Source: a bacterium
Lineage (GTDB): Bacteria; Patescibacteriota; Minisyncoccia; Phycocordibacterales; UBA9973
Assembly: GCA_021824345.1 (NCBI GenBank)
Contig: JAKAKW010000010.1
Location: forward strand, 1 to 48,986
Direction of reading: 5' to 3'
DNA length: 48,986 bases
The notes below the pieces were generated by a model. It saw only the letters and a list, made by a program, of their open reading frames with translations, was not told where the DNA came from and made no database searches. Both the position numbers and the translations under genes were made by a program. Positions 24,885 through 35,307 of this stretch are shown piece after piece; positions within the stretch are counted from its first letter, which is position 1; the number at the start of each line of letters is the position of its first letter.

Positions 24885-27800
24885 ATGCGCAAAATAATTC
24901 CGAACAAAAAAATAATCTCCATTATTTTGGTTGTTACTACCATAACTATGCCGTTTGCCTTAATACCTACAGATACTGCAAAAGCGCAAGCTTTAAACAC
25001 AGGGGATTATGTGGCAGGAGCAGCCGGAGCAATAGGAATGCTTCCTTTGTGTAAAGACAAATTAAATAATGCCATATCTTCCCTTTTTGAGAGTTCAGCT
25101 TCATCAATAATATCCAGTCAATTCAGCCAACAGGCAAATGGTTCCCTTCCGAGCAACATAGATGCCAGTATTAATGGAGCCTCCGGGATGTCCGACTCTT
25201 TTTATGCCCAAGCTCAGAAAGAGCTTGGAACGAATACTCTTGAGAGCAAATTACAGAGCCTCGGAAATGAATACAGCAATATCGCCAATTCGGTTCAAAC
25301 TAATGACCCGAACGCAAATGCAAAATTGAAAGATATTCAAAAGAAAATAGACATAATAAAAAATGCAACTGATTCATTAAACACCAACGATACTTGCTTG
25401 CAATCAATCGGACGTCTGCTCATAAAAATACTTCTGCAAAAAATCACCCTGTCCACTGTGGATTGGATCAATCATGGATTCAACGGAGGCCCCGCCTTTG
25501 TGCAGAACCCCAGCCAGTTTTTCAAAGACATCGCCAGGGACCAAATACTTGAATTCGGATCGGAAATAAATAATCCGACTTTGTATCCTTTCGGACAGGC
25601 TTTTATGCAAAATCAAGCTGAGGCCTTCAAAAATCAGTTTGCGGTCAATGCGCAATATTCGCTGGACAGCCTTATTCAAAGCACCACTCCCCAATATACA
25701 GCCCAAGATTTTAATAATGATTTCAGCCAGGGGGGCTGGGATGCCTGGTCTTATATGACCCAGATACCGGCAAATAACCCTCTGGGCTTCCAGCTGATGG
25801 CCGCAAACGAATTGCAACGGAGAATCTCGGAAAGCCAGCAACAGACGCAGAATCAATTAATGGAATCCGGCGGGTTTCTGGGAGACATGCGCTGTGTTGA
25901 TCCATCCACCGGCAAACCGAACAACATAACCCAAGCAGACAGAAAGACCTCGCTGGACGCAAATCAACCAGACCCGTGCATAGCCAGCGGCAGCCAATGG
26001 GAATACGTAACCCCGGGCAAACTGATTGCCACGGCTGCCACCAGCGCGCTTGAATATCCGAACAACAACTTGCTGAAGGCGAGCGACCTGAACGATGCAA
26101 TTGCCGCCATACTGGATGCAGTCATCAATCACTTCACCAGCCAATGGCAGACAAACGGATTTGCCAATTTGAGTTCTCAGGGAGCAAATGGACAGCTGAT
26201 TTTCAGTTCCGGATATATCAATTCCACTCCGCAGGCTCAAAAAGACTTTACTCCGGCACAGCTTACGAGTTCCTGGCTTGCAAACAACCCGAATTTCAAT
26301 ATTCGCTCTGACTTGACCCAGGCGCTCGTAGATGAACAAAGAACATACGTGGAAAAACTGCAAAAGCAGGACGAAGAATTAATGTCCACCACCGACGGCA
26401 GAAACTATCGTGAAAACAGCAACGGCTCTACAAATGCGGCTTACAGCCTTATCCCGGCCATCTACCAGCTTGATTATTGCGTGCCCGGACCGCATCCGGG
26501 ATGGGAATATGACTCGCAGAGAGTGCTTTCCGCCGTGATAAATAATATTGTTTCCCCATCCGAAGACGAATTGAAAAACGGTTTTAACAAAAACGCCCTG
26601 CAACAGACCGCAAACGTGCTGGGGCAGACTATCGCAACAACCATTGCCGCTACTTTAAGTTCTCAAAATTCTTCCATCGGATTCATCTCAACCCTGGGCC
26701 CGGTGGCGGGAATCGCCGCCACCGTACTGGCAAAATTCCTCAGCGGTATTCTCGGCAACTTGTTTGACCAATCCAATGAGTTGGACAATAACATAAGGAC
26801 ATATTACAGCGCGCAGTTGGCGGCAATAACCGGATTAAATCCCGCAGATCATGTGGCAGATTACAACATGAGCGCTGACCCGCGCTCAATAAATATGGAA
26901 AACAAGCAGGGAGTGGCAAATGTGCTTTACACTGTCCTGAACAGGTACGCAAAGATAATGAACGAGACTTATGAAGCGGATGGGTCAATGACCGCGGATT
27001 TGGCGGCGGTGAAACAGGAATCCGACGCGGAATTCAATAAGTTGGACGGTTACAAGCAGATGATAACCCAAAACCAGGCAAAAATAGCGGAGATGGAAGG
27101 GGTAATAACCCAACTGGAAAATATTAAAAGCGATATAGATGGGCTAAATGAAAAACTGAAAAAAAAGCAATTCACGGATAGTTCAGGCATGCCACTTGCG
27201 ACAGATGAGGATCAAAATAACGCATATGAAGAGGCTTTGCAGCCCGAGATAGACGCGTTTGCCAGAGTATCTTCAAAGATGGTGAACGAAAACGACATAG
27301 CCTCGGTGGATAGCATATTAAAACAGATAACGGACGAAAGAGATTATGTTTACAACCAGCTTTTGAAAGGCCCCCATGGATGCGAACATATCCTGCAGAC
27401 TGAACCTCAACCGCACTTCCAGTGGCCGGGCGGCACGCCGGAATTTGACAGCCATCTTTGGAGCAACTTCAATGTTGATTCTGTGCAAAGAATGACTTAT
27501 CCCTCCGTCTTTCCGATATTCTACGACTACAATAAAATCCCGCCGGGGGCCGCCATTACTATTAACAATCCGGCGGAAAGCGATTCCGCAGTTTGGTCTT
27601 CATATTGCACTTCCAATGCTTCTTCTTCCGACAAATCATGCGGTGAGTCAAGTTACATGAAAACCTATATGCCTGACGCCAGCATGATATCCCCGCTGGG
27701 TTCTACCGTAAAATTACTCAATGGCAATAGTTACGAATTCGGCCCGGGATTCTTGAGCTTCATTCTATTCGGAAACAACCCGGGTGAAGATACTTCCTAT

Positions 27801-28049
27801 TCTGTAACAGACACATTGCGTGGCAGCCATACAGAAACAATAAGAGGCTGTCCGGGCACAAACGGAGTATCGTTTATAGTAGGCTGCCGAGAAGGGCCGG
27901 AGCGTTTAAAAACCAGCGATCTCATACACCCGGGAGATAATCCGGGATCAAAATACAGGGCTGTGGGGGCCGTAGAGGGCACAACCAACCAGAAAATTGA
28001 AGGAGATTATTACAGCGGACAGTTTGAAACGACAATAGGCATATATTAA
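24885..28049 (+). CDS. Very large secreted/membrane protein of the T4SS-like locus, function unknown
   Basis: 1054 aa; signal peptide KIISIILVVTTITMPFALIPTDTAKAQA; co-directional with the VirB genes. Confidence 0.55.
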   Translation: MRKIIPNKKIISIILVVTTITMPFALIPTDTAKAQALNTGDYVAGAAGAIGMLPLCKDKLNNAISSLFESSASSIISSQFSQQANGSLPSNIDASINGASGMSDSFYAQAQKELGTNTLESKLQSLGNEYSNIANSVQTNDPNANAKLKDIQKKIDIIKNATDSLNTNDTCLQSIGRLLIKILLQKITLSTVDWINHGFNGGPAFVQNPSQFFKDIARDQILEFGSEINNPTLYPFGQAFMQNQAEAFKNQFAVNAQYSLDSLIQSTTPQYTAQDFNNDFSQGGWDAWSYMTQIPANNPLGFQLMAANELQRRISESQQQTQNQLMESGGFLGDMRCVDPSTGKPNNITQADRKTSLDANQPDPCIASGSQWEYVTPGKLIATAATSALEYPNNNLLKASDLNDAIAAILDAVINHFTSQWQTNGFANLSSQGANGQLIFSSGYINSTPQAQKDFTPAQLTSSWLANNPNFNIRSDLTQALVDEQRTYVEKLQKQDEELMSTTDGRNYRENSNGSTNAAYSLIPAIYQLDYCVPGPHPGWEYDSQRVLSAVINNIVSPSEDELKNGFNKNALQQTANVLGQTIATTIAATLSSQNSSIGFISTLGPVAGIAATVLAKFLSGILGNLFDQSNELDNNIRTYYSAQLAAITGLNPADHVADYNMSADPRSINMENKQGVANVLYTVLNRYAKIMNETYEADGSMTADLAAVKQESDAEFNKLDGYKQMITQNQAKIAEMEGVITQLENIKSDIDGLNEKLKKKQFTDSSGMPLATDEDQNNAYEEALQPEIDAFARVSSKMVNENDIASVDSILKQITDERDYVYNQLLKGPHGCEHILQTEPQPHFQWPGGTPEFDSHLWSNFNVDSVQRMTYPSVFPIFYDYNKIPPGAAITINNPAESDSAVWSSYCTSNASSSDKSCGESSYMKTYMPDASMISPLGSTVKLLNGNSYEFGPGFLSFILFGNNPGEDTSYSVTDTLRGSHTETIRGCPGTNGVSFIVGCREGPERLKTSDLIHPGDNPGSKYRAVGAVEGTTNQKIEGDYYSGQFETTIGIY

Positions 28050-28051
28050 AA

Positions 28052-31000
28052 ATGGGGGATAAAAATCTTAAAATTATGGCAGGGATTCAGCGCGGAGGAA
28101 CGCGTATTCTTGCGGTTGCCGCGATGGTTATGTTCGTGTTTTTCTTTTTTGCGGGAACAGCCAAGGCTGATACCGGATTAGCGGTTACGCCATACGCGGT
28201 CGGTCAGAACTCCAACATAACTATTACCGGCTGGAATTATTCGGCGCCATATGCGCAATACAACCTGGAACTTACGCAGAGCGGAGTGCTTATAAGCAAC
28301 ATCGCCGACGTACAAGCAGACTCAAACGGATTTATAAAATACATATGGAATGTGGGAACTTCCACACTGGGGGACAACTACGCTGTTTTAATGACGAGTA
28401 AAAAGGACAGTTCCCAAATGTATTCCAACGCATTTTCAATAAGCGGAAATCCTCCTCCGATCTGCGCATCGGGTTTTATTTACGACCCAACATCCCAAAC
28501 TTGCAAGGCTATATGTTTTGCCACCCCGACTGACCCGATGGGGGCAAATTGTACAGGAAGCGGGGGTATTGTAATAACGTTGCCCAGCGGCGGGGGCGGA
28601 GGAGACAATACGCCGATTCCAGAATATATCTCGCACCTTTACGTCAAGACCTGTCCGGACAGCGCGGCAAGCGACCCGAATTGCCAAAAATCGGCAAAGA
28701 CGGATATCGGAATGAAGGTCACGGATACCAAAGCCATACTATGGGGAGAAGGAGGGCCGGATTCGGAATTGACTCCGTCTCTTCATACCACGGGATATTT
28801 CAGGTACTCTCCCATGACCATACCCCCGATATTTTGCAATGATATTTATGGCCCCGGCATGCACTCCACCGATGACTTTGATCTTGGAGACGGCACGGGA
28901 GGGGTGCGCCTTTTCAATAAACAAGTAACGGATTTGGCGCCCGACACCACATATTATTATTGCGCGGTGGTTTCAAACGCAAAAAGCATTGTTTACGGAG
29001 CGGTTAAAAGTTTTCATACCGCACAATGCATAAGTTGTCAGCAGACTAAGGTTACCACGGACAATCCGATGGTGCTCGGGCCAAATTCAGTTTCCTTAAA
29101 GGGATATTTCAGCGCCGTCCATGACGTGACTTCATATTTCCAATACAGAAAAACTCCCACAGATACAATCGCCATTCCGGAAGGAAACACGCCCTGGATT
29201 ACCGCAACGGGAAGCATCAAGAACAACCCGACCAGCTCATACACCGCAAACGGTTTTGCCAATTCCAGCGGATATCCCATGTATACTCTTTCGGGACTTG
29301 ATCCTTCCACGGATTATCAAGCCCGCCTGGTTGCCTGCGTGTCCCCCATGACTATGGACAGCAACGGAGAATGCGTCAGGCCGCAAGGAACCTCCGGGGG
29401 AGGAGAAGAAGTGGCGGGGAATATAAAGAATTTTACTACTAAGGCGGCTCCTCCTTCAGGCGGGAACGGAAACATAATCTGCCAGCAGACGGGAAACTGT
29501 CCGCCGGATCTTGTTGCGAGCGCGGTTTCTCCTTCTTCCGCCGTAGTCGGAACCACAACTGCTTTTTCAGCAACCATAACAAACCAGGGAGATCAATCTA
29601 CTGTCATTAATTTCCCGTATCTTTTCCAGAAGGAGCAGATAGTGGCCGGAGCGAGTCCGACGATAATAGACATTCCGGCTGAAAAAGCACTGGCTCTTGC
29701 CAAGGGAAGCAGGGAAACAGTTTCTTCCGCCATGTACTTCGATGCTCAAGGCACCTGGCAGGTGCGCGCTTGCGCGGACAAGACCAGCGCGTCGGACCAG
29801 TATGGGGTGGTGGACGAAGGGCCGAACCACGCGGGAGAAAGCAACAACTGCGGACCGTGGACCACGGTCACCGTTTCCAACAGGCCTATAAGCCAATACT
29901 GCTTGGATCACCCGAATGATACAAATATGTGCCCGCCGGATTTGACCGCCGGACCGGTTACTCCGAATTTTGCAAATGCGGGAACACCGGCAACATTTTC
30001 TTCAATAATAAGCAACATCGGTTCTTCTTCCGTAGAGCTTCCGTTCAAGAACCTTTTCCAACTCGACAACGACAGCAACCATGCAAACGGGGTGGCTGAT
30101 ATAGGCACTTCTACCGCTCAACCCATCGGCGCGGGAAAATCAACATCAGTGTCTATAAGTTACACGCTGCCGGCGGGAACATTCTACGTACGCGCCTGCG
30201 CGGACATGGCAAACGCAAACGACACCTATGGCTCGGTGGATGAAGGACCGGATCGCAAAGGAGAAAACAACAATTGCGGTTCGTGGACCAAGGTTACGGT
30301 ATATCCTGCTCCGCCAACTCCGCCGATGACTCCAGATCTGATCGCCGGACAAGTCAGTCCGAACGCGGTAAGCGCCGGGGTTCTGACTACTTTCTCCGCT
30401 TCAATCATAAACCAAGGCACCGCCTCCACTCGCACCGATTTCCCGTATCTTTTCCAAAAACAGCAAGTGATAGCCGGGGCAGCTCCCGTAATAACTGATG
30501 TGTATTTCGGCAGGACTTCCACCCTTGATGCAGGAACAAGCCGGACTGTTTCCGCCCCGATATCTTTGCCTTCAACAGGCACTTGGCAGGTGCGCGCTTG
30601 CGCGGACAAAGCTGGCGCAAACAATAGCGGGTTTATTAAAGAATCAAACGAGAATAACAACTGCGGACCGTGGTCAAACATCGCAGTTGCCACTCCTCCT
30701 TCCCCGGGTCCCGATCTTACGGCCAGCGTCGTTTACAGCGATAATTCTCCGGTTTCTGGTCAAAATATCACCTATCAAGCCACAATTACAAACCAGGGAA
30801 CCGCCTCTACTGGCACCGATTTCTTCAACCAGTTTCAAGTAGCGGATGCGGCAGGCGGGAAAGGGACGATTACAAAGGCTCCTTCCCAAAAAATGTCCGC
30901 CCTCCCTGCGGGAGAAAGCGGTACTATCGAATATTCATTCCTTCCTCCTTCGACCGGAACCTGGAGCATAAGAGTTTGCGCAGATGTTAATGGAGACGTT

Positions 31001-31915
31001 ACTGAAACAAATGAGAACAATAACTGCGGTTCGTGGGCAAATATTTACATCCGAACTCCATATTCTCCGCCTGGCCCTCCGAATTGGGGCGGTACAAATT
31101 GGAACGGATATTGGACAAGCCCGGATGGCACCGACTATTGGAATACAAATCCTTTCGGTAATGGAACTTTCTCCGGGTGGACGTGGCATGGAAATGACGG
31201 AAGCACTTGGCAGGGAGGCACGGTGGACAACGGGAACTTCAATGGAGGCATTTGGACTGGTCCGGATGGGCAAATATGGGATGGAGGGACACTGAACAAT
31301 GGTACTTGGAGCGGGGGAAGTTGGACGACAAGAGGAGGAAAATGGAGCGGGGGAAGTTGGAATAACGGCGTATGGAGCGGAGGAACTTGGACCGACGGAA
31401 CCAATACTTGGACCGGGGGAACTTGGAGTAACGGCACATGGTTCGGCGGTAATTGGAACGGGCAAACCGGCGGAAGCGGACAAGGGGGCGGAGGACAGAA
31501 TGGCGGGCAGGGTGGCGGACAAGGGAGCGGAGGACAGGGAACTCAAATCGGCCAGCATGCCATTCCGCCTTCGGATGCTATCGTGCGATATCACGAAGGC
31601 ATAGAAACCGTATTCGCAAGGCAAATTGTAAACCGCGCGGACTTGGCCGCCAAGCTCGGATACAAAGACGGAATGAATCTACAGCAATTCGCCTGGACCG
31701 TTGCGGACAATCTGGCTCGACACTCTTTCGCCTACATCAGCCCGCAAGGAGTGGAGGTGCGAGTCAGCTACCCGGACGTCGCGGCTTACGAACTTCGCCT
31801 TTCCGGAGACACTCTGCTGGTGTATGAATATTACAATGATGTGATCGTGGATATTCGCAATACCACTACCGTGTTCAAAAACAAATCGTATTACGAATAT
31901 TATTTCCAAAAATAA
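28052..31915 (+). CDS. Giant surface protein with about four CARDB-like repeats and a Gly/Trp (GxW) repeat region
   Basis: Repeats PDLVASAVSPSSAVVGTTTAFSATITNQG..RACAD..NNCGPW starting near 29500, 29930, 30330 and 30705; GGTWSNGTWFGGNW repeats near 31090-31460. Confidence 0.75.
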   Translation: MGDKNLKIMAGIQRGGTRILAVAAMVMFVFFFFAGTAKADTGLAVTPYAVGQNSNITITGWNYSAPYAQYNLELTQSGVLISNIADVQADSNGFIKYIWNVGTSTLGDNYAVLMTSKKDSSQMYSNAFSISGNPPPICASGFIYDPTSQTCKAICFATPTDPMGANCTGSGGIVITLPSGGGGGDNTPIPEYISHLYVKTCPDSAASDPNCQKSAKTDIGMKVTDTKAILWGEGGPDSELTPSLHTTGYFRYSPMTIPPIFCNDIYGPGMHSTDDFDLGDGTGGVRLFNKQVTDLAPDTTYYYCAVVSNAKSIVYGAVKSFHTAQCISCQQTKVTTDNPMVLGPNSVSLKGYFSAVHDVTSYFQYRKTPTDTIAIPEGNTPWITATGSIKNNPTSSYTANGFANSSGYPMYTLSGLDPSTDYQARLVACVSPMTMDSNGECVRPQGTSGGGEEVAGNIKNFTTKAAPPSGGNGNIICQQTGNCPPDLVASAVSPSSAVVGTTTAFSATITNQGDQSTVINFPYLFQKEQIVAGASPTIIDIPAEKALALAKGSRETVSSAMYFDAQGTWQVRACADKTSASDQYGVVDEGPNHAGESNNCGPWTTVTVSNRPISQYCLDHPNDTNMCPPDLTAGPVTPNFANAGTPATFSSIISNIGSSSVELPFKNLFQLDNDSNHANGVADIGTSTAQPIGAGKSTSVSISYTLPAGTFYVRACADMANANDTYGSVDEGPDRKGENNNCGSWTKVTVYPAPPTPPMTPDLIAGQVSPNAVSAGVLTTFSASIINQGTASTRTDFPYLFQKQQVIAGAAPVITDVYFGRTSTLDAGTSRTVSAPISLPSTGTWQVRACADKAGANNSGFIKESNENNNCGPWSNIAVATPPSPGPDLTASVVYSDNSPVSGQNITYQATITNQGTASTGTDFFNQFQVADAAGGKGTITKAPSQKMSALPAGESGTIEYSFLPPSTGTWSIRVCADVNGDVTETNENNNCGSWANIYIRTPYSPPGPPNWGGTNWNGYWTSPDGTDYWNTNPFGNGTFSGWTWHGNDGSTWQGGTVDNGNFNGGIWTGPDGQIWDGGTLNNGTWSGGSWTTRGGKWSGGSWNNGVWSGGTWTDGTNTWTGGTWSNGTWFGGNWNGQTGGSGQGGGGQNGGQGGGQGSGGQGTQIGQHAIPPSDAIVRYHEGIETVFARQIVNRADLAAKLGYKDGMNLQQFAWTVADNLARHSFAYISPQGVEVRVSYPDVAAYELRLSGDTLLVYEYYNDVIVDIRNTTTVFKNKSYYEYYFQK
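31090..31530 (+). repeat. Trp/Gly-rich tandem repeat coding region (GGxWxxGxWxGG)
   Basis: Recurrent ACTTGGA.../GGNGGAACTTGG units; peptide SGGSWTTRGGKWSGGSWNNGVWSGGTWTDGTNTWTGGTWSNGTWFGGNW. Confidence 0.8.
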
Positions 31916-32007
31916 CGTAAAAGGGAAGAAAAAAGCGGAACAATAGGATAAAATATAAGTGCAGGTGAAGGAGAAAGAGAACGAAAATAAAATTTAAGGA
32001 AAAATAA

Positions 32008-34725
32008 ATGAAGTTCCCGCTGAAAAAAACAATAGTATCCATCCTGGCCGCGGCGATATTGCTTGCGCCGGTTTCGCCGGTAATTCAAATAGACGAAAGC
32101 AAGCCTGCAGAATTTTCTGTGGCATTCAAAGAAAACAAGGCATCAGCGCAAGCACAATTGTTGGTCAGCGCCTTCAATAAAAGTACGTTAAAGATTGATT
32201 CCAAAAACTCCAACTCTGCAATTTTTTCCGGGACAATAATAGCCAGCGATACTGACAGTTGCCCGGACTGCACATCAATCGCTCCCAGCAAACACTTAAA
32301 AATATATGACCAGATTGCATTGCCTTCTGATTCAAACAAGGACCCGGGCACAGGCATATTTTTTGTTGTACAACAAAATTCAAATGAAATCGCCAGATTG
32401 CCTTTTTCGGGCGCAAAAGGGCTGGGATGGAATTTTGTGTCTAGCGCAACAGAAAACGATTTTCAAAGAAACACGTTGGATTTCGTAAAACTATCTCCGA
32501 ATACTACTTACACAATTCACATTGAAATAAAACTTTTTATGTACCACGGTCTGCTTGTCGGCTCTGATTATGCCACATATGACAGCGATCCTGTGTCATT
32601 TACCACTGACTCATATAACCCAAACGATCCTACTACAACCCCCTATAACGGAAACACAAGTACTACATCAAGGGGAGGGAGCTCCGACATCATAGGAGCC
32701 TGTATGACAACTACTAATATCGGTATTGCCAATGTTCCATCAGGACTGAATATTCCCAACTGTATTGCCTGGACTACATATACGATTTGGGAAGCAACTT
32801 CGCTAATTGCCAGACTGGCCGCCGAAATACTTGATTTCTTCGTCTATTATTCTACTAACAGCACTTCCTACAACAATACTTTTATCAGCAAGGGGTGGGG
32901 AGCTGTGCGCGATGTGGCAAACATACTATTCATCATCATACTGTTATACATAGCGATTGAAACGGTATTGGGGCTAAACGCGGCCCATAACAAAAGACTT
33001 ATTGCAATGGTAATAGTGGTGGCGCTGGTAATAAACTTCAGCTTGTTCGCCACCCAGCTGGTCATTGATTCCACAAACATTCTGGCAAAAGTGTTCTACA
33101 ACGGTATGAATTCAGTAAATGCAGAAGGAGGAAGCCTGGCAACGGGCGTAGAAGGACAGAAAAAAATATCCGAAGGAATAATAAGCAAATATGATCCGCA
33201 GAAGATAATAACTGATACCGCCACATATGACAGCAATAAGGGCACATTCATTCTGATAACTATAATTCTGATTGCAGTAACCCTCTATACCGCATGGATC
33301 TTCTTTGCCGTGGCATTTCTTTTCGTCGGGAGAGTGGTCTCTCTTTGGATAGCAATGGTATTTTCTCCGTTCGCTTTTGCGTCCTTTGCGCTGCCCTTCG
33401 ATATTCCCGGCGTAGGACATAAAGAATGGTGGAAAAGATTATCCGAAAATGCCCTTTTGGCTCCTTTGTTTATCTTCTTCCTTTATCTAATAGTGATGTT
33501 CACGGGTTTTCTTAACCAGGTGATCAGTTATCAAAACACCACAAACTTGGGTACGTGGGAAAATCTGATGCAACACTTGATGGCGACAATAATACCCTTC
33601 CTTATCATCGTCGGTTTGCTCAGAGAAGCAAAGAAACTGGCTGTAAAATATTCCGGAGAATTCGGTGAAGCTCTGCACAAGGCCGGCTCCGCAGTGGGAG
33701 GATTGGTGGTTGGCGGAACAATTGCGGCTGTGTCTGGTGGAACCGCATTGGCCTTGCGCGGTACGGTCGGAAAGGTAGGTTCAGCAATGCAAAATTCAGA
33801 ATATCTGGCAGGTATAGAAGAAAAAGGCGGAGCAAAAGGCTGGATGGCGGCTAGGTTAAGAGATGCGGGAAAATATACAGGCACTCGAACGTTTGACGCT
33901 AGAAATGTTAAGGTTGCCGGTAAGAGCTTGCCTTCTGGCGGACCTAAGTTCTTAAGCCAAGTGAGAGAAGGTGGTAATGAAGGAGCCATAAAGAGAAAAA
34001 CGGAAAAGAGACAAAAGAGGGCGGAAGAATTAGCGACAGTTTCATCTAGAAAAGAAAAGAAGGAACTGCATGAAGCGGAAATTGCCTTGCAAGGCATTCT
34101 GAGTAAATTCTCGCATGACCTGGCCCAGCTTGATAAGAAAATAACATCCACAGGGGCAAAATCTACTGACGCATCAAGACGGGCGAAAGATCTAAATGCT
34201 TCTGCTAAGGTTGTGGAGAAGAAAGCGCAGGAAGCAGAAGAGTATCAAAAGATCCACGATACTGATCGAGTCGCGTTCATGAATATGAAAAACGCACAGA
34301 TACAAGCCAAGAAAGCCCGAGAGGCTGCAGATAAAGCACAGGAAGAAGCTAGTCTTCTCTCTGAAAAACTAAAAGAATACAAAGACCATAAGGATGCAAT
34401 AAGAAAAGGGGAGAAATTTACTGCTACGCTTACGGAAGGTGGCCAAAAATATAATTACAGCGGCGAGGATGAACAAGAAGATGAGATAAGTAAAAATTCC
34501 AGATTCTCATATAAAGGAAGAAGCGAAACAATTGACAGCTTCCAGAGCGAAAGAATTCCTGAATATGAACATGAACTTGAAAAAGCAAGACGTGAAGCAA
34601 AAACTGATTATGCGGAAAGCATATTAAAACACTGGTGGGGAAACAACATGAATAAAGCAGACAAGGATGCGCACTACAATATAATTATGGACGTAAAATT
34701 GGATGATAAGGGCGGGCATAAATAG
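32008..34725 (+). CDS. VirB6/TrbL-like polytopic membrane protein with a long charged coiled-coil C-terminus
   Basis: Signal peptide plus about 6 TM (NILFIIILLYIAIETVLGL, LIAMVIVVALVINFSLFATQ, FILITIILIAVTLYTAWIFFAVAFLFVGRVVSLWIAMVFSPFAF) then a K/E-rich C-terminus; locus context. Confidence 0.65.
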   Translation: MKFPLKKTIVSILAAAILLAPVSPVIQIDESKPAEFSVAFKENKASAQAQLLVSAFNKSTLKIDSKNSNSAIFSGTIIASDTDSCPDCTSIAPSKHLKIYDQIALPSDSNKDPGTGIFFVVQQNSNEIARLPFSGAKGLGWNFVSSATENDFQRNTLDFVKLSPNTTYTIHIEIKLFMYHGLLVGSDYATYDSDPVSFTTDSYNPNDPTTTPYNGNTSTTSRGGSSDIIGACMTTTNIGIANVPSGLNIPNCIAWTTYTIWEATSLIARLAAEILDFFVYYSTNSTSYNNTFISKGWGAVRDVANILFIIILLYIAIETVLGLNAAHNKRLIAMVIVVALVINFSLFATQLVIDSTNILAKVFYNGMNSVNAEGGSLATGVEGQKKISEGIISKYDPQKIITDTATYDSNKGTFILITIILIAVTLYTAWIFFAVAFLFVGRVVSLWIAMVFSPFAFASFALPFDIPGVGHKEWWKRLSENALLAPLFIFFLYLIVMFTGFLNQVISYQNTTNLGTWENLMQHLMATIIPFLIIVGLLREAKKLAVKYSGEFGEALHKAGSAVGGLVVGGTIAAVSGGTALALRGTVGKVGSAMQNSEYLAGIEEKGGAKGWMAARLRDAGKYTGTRTFDARNVKVAGKSLPSGGPKFLSQVREGGNEGAIKRKTEKRQKRAEELATVSSRKEKKELHEAEIALQGILSKFSHDLAQLDKKITSTGAKSTDASRRAKDLNASAKVVEKKAQEAEEYQKIHDTDRVAFMNMKNAQIQAKKAREAADKAQEEASLLSEKLKEYKDHKDAIRKGEKFTATLTEGGQKYNYSGEDEQEDEISKNSRFSYKGRSETIDSFQSERIPEYEHELEKARREAKTDYAESILKHWWGNNMNKADKDAHYNIIMDVKLDDKGGHK

Positions 34726-34732
34726 GCTTAAT

Positions 34733-35287
34733 ATGAATATAAAAGCGGAAAAAAATATACAGGATAAAATTAAAAAACTTCCAAAGGAAACAGGAGAGGC
34801 AATTAACGCTTTTGATTGGGAAAAAACAACGGGGGACATAGGGAAAGAGTATATTCATGACGATATTGGCATAAGTATTTTAGAGGCGTTGGTCGGAATG
34901 GTGCTTGCCGGAATTGATTATGCTTACGCTTTACCTTACAACATTGAACGCGAAATAGGAATCACAGAAGAAGAAGCAAAAAAAATTTATGCAGAGCTAG
35001 ACCAAAAAGTTTTCAAGCCAATATATGAAATTATGGTTCAAAAAATCAAAGCCGGATTGAAAGACAAAAAAACGACTTGGCTGCAAAATGTTGAGTTTGT
35101 TCTCTCTGGCGGAGATTACACTGTCTTTCAAGAAGAACCGGAAATGCCGGAAATAAATATGAAAAACAGCGCCAAGGGCGAGCTTCCTGTCAACCCGTCA
35201 GCTGCCGCGCAAAATAATCAAACTCCGAAGGTAAACACGGATTTCATCTCAAAAAAAGATGACCTTAGAAGCAAATTTAAGATATAA
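34733..35287 (+). CDS. Hypothetical protein, paralogous to the next ORF
   Basis: KETGEAINAFDWEKTTGD..NIEREIGITEEEAKKIYAELDQKVFKPIYE. Confidence 0.55.
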   Translation: MNIKAEKNIQDKIKKLPKETGEAINAFDWEKTTGDIGKEYIHDDIGISILEALVGMVLAGIDYAYALPYNIEREIGITEEEAKKIYAELDQKVFKPIYEIMVQKIKAGLKDKKTTWLQNVEFVLSGGDYTVFQEEPEMPEINMKNSAKGELPVNPSAAAQNNQTPKVNTDFISKKDDLRSKFKI

Positions 35288-35307
35288 TAGTAAAACGAAA
35301 AAATATT

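Noticed and set aside
31090-31530. Possible CRISPR or DNA-level tandem array
   Set aside because: Repeats are imperfect, in frame and encode a Gly/Trp peptide; no conserved repeat/spacer structure. No CRISPR array or cas gene seen in the window.
30935-31624. 229-aa antisense ORF opposite the W/G repeat
   Set aside because: Ser/Pro/Ile-rich antisense of a repetitive coding region; no start context or recognisable domain.
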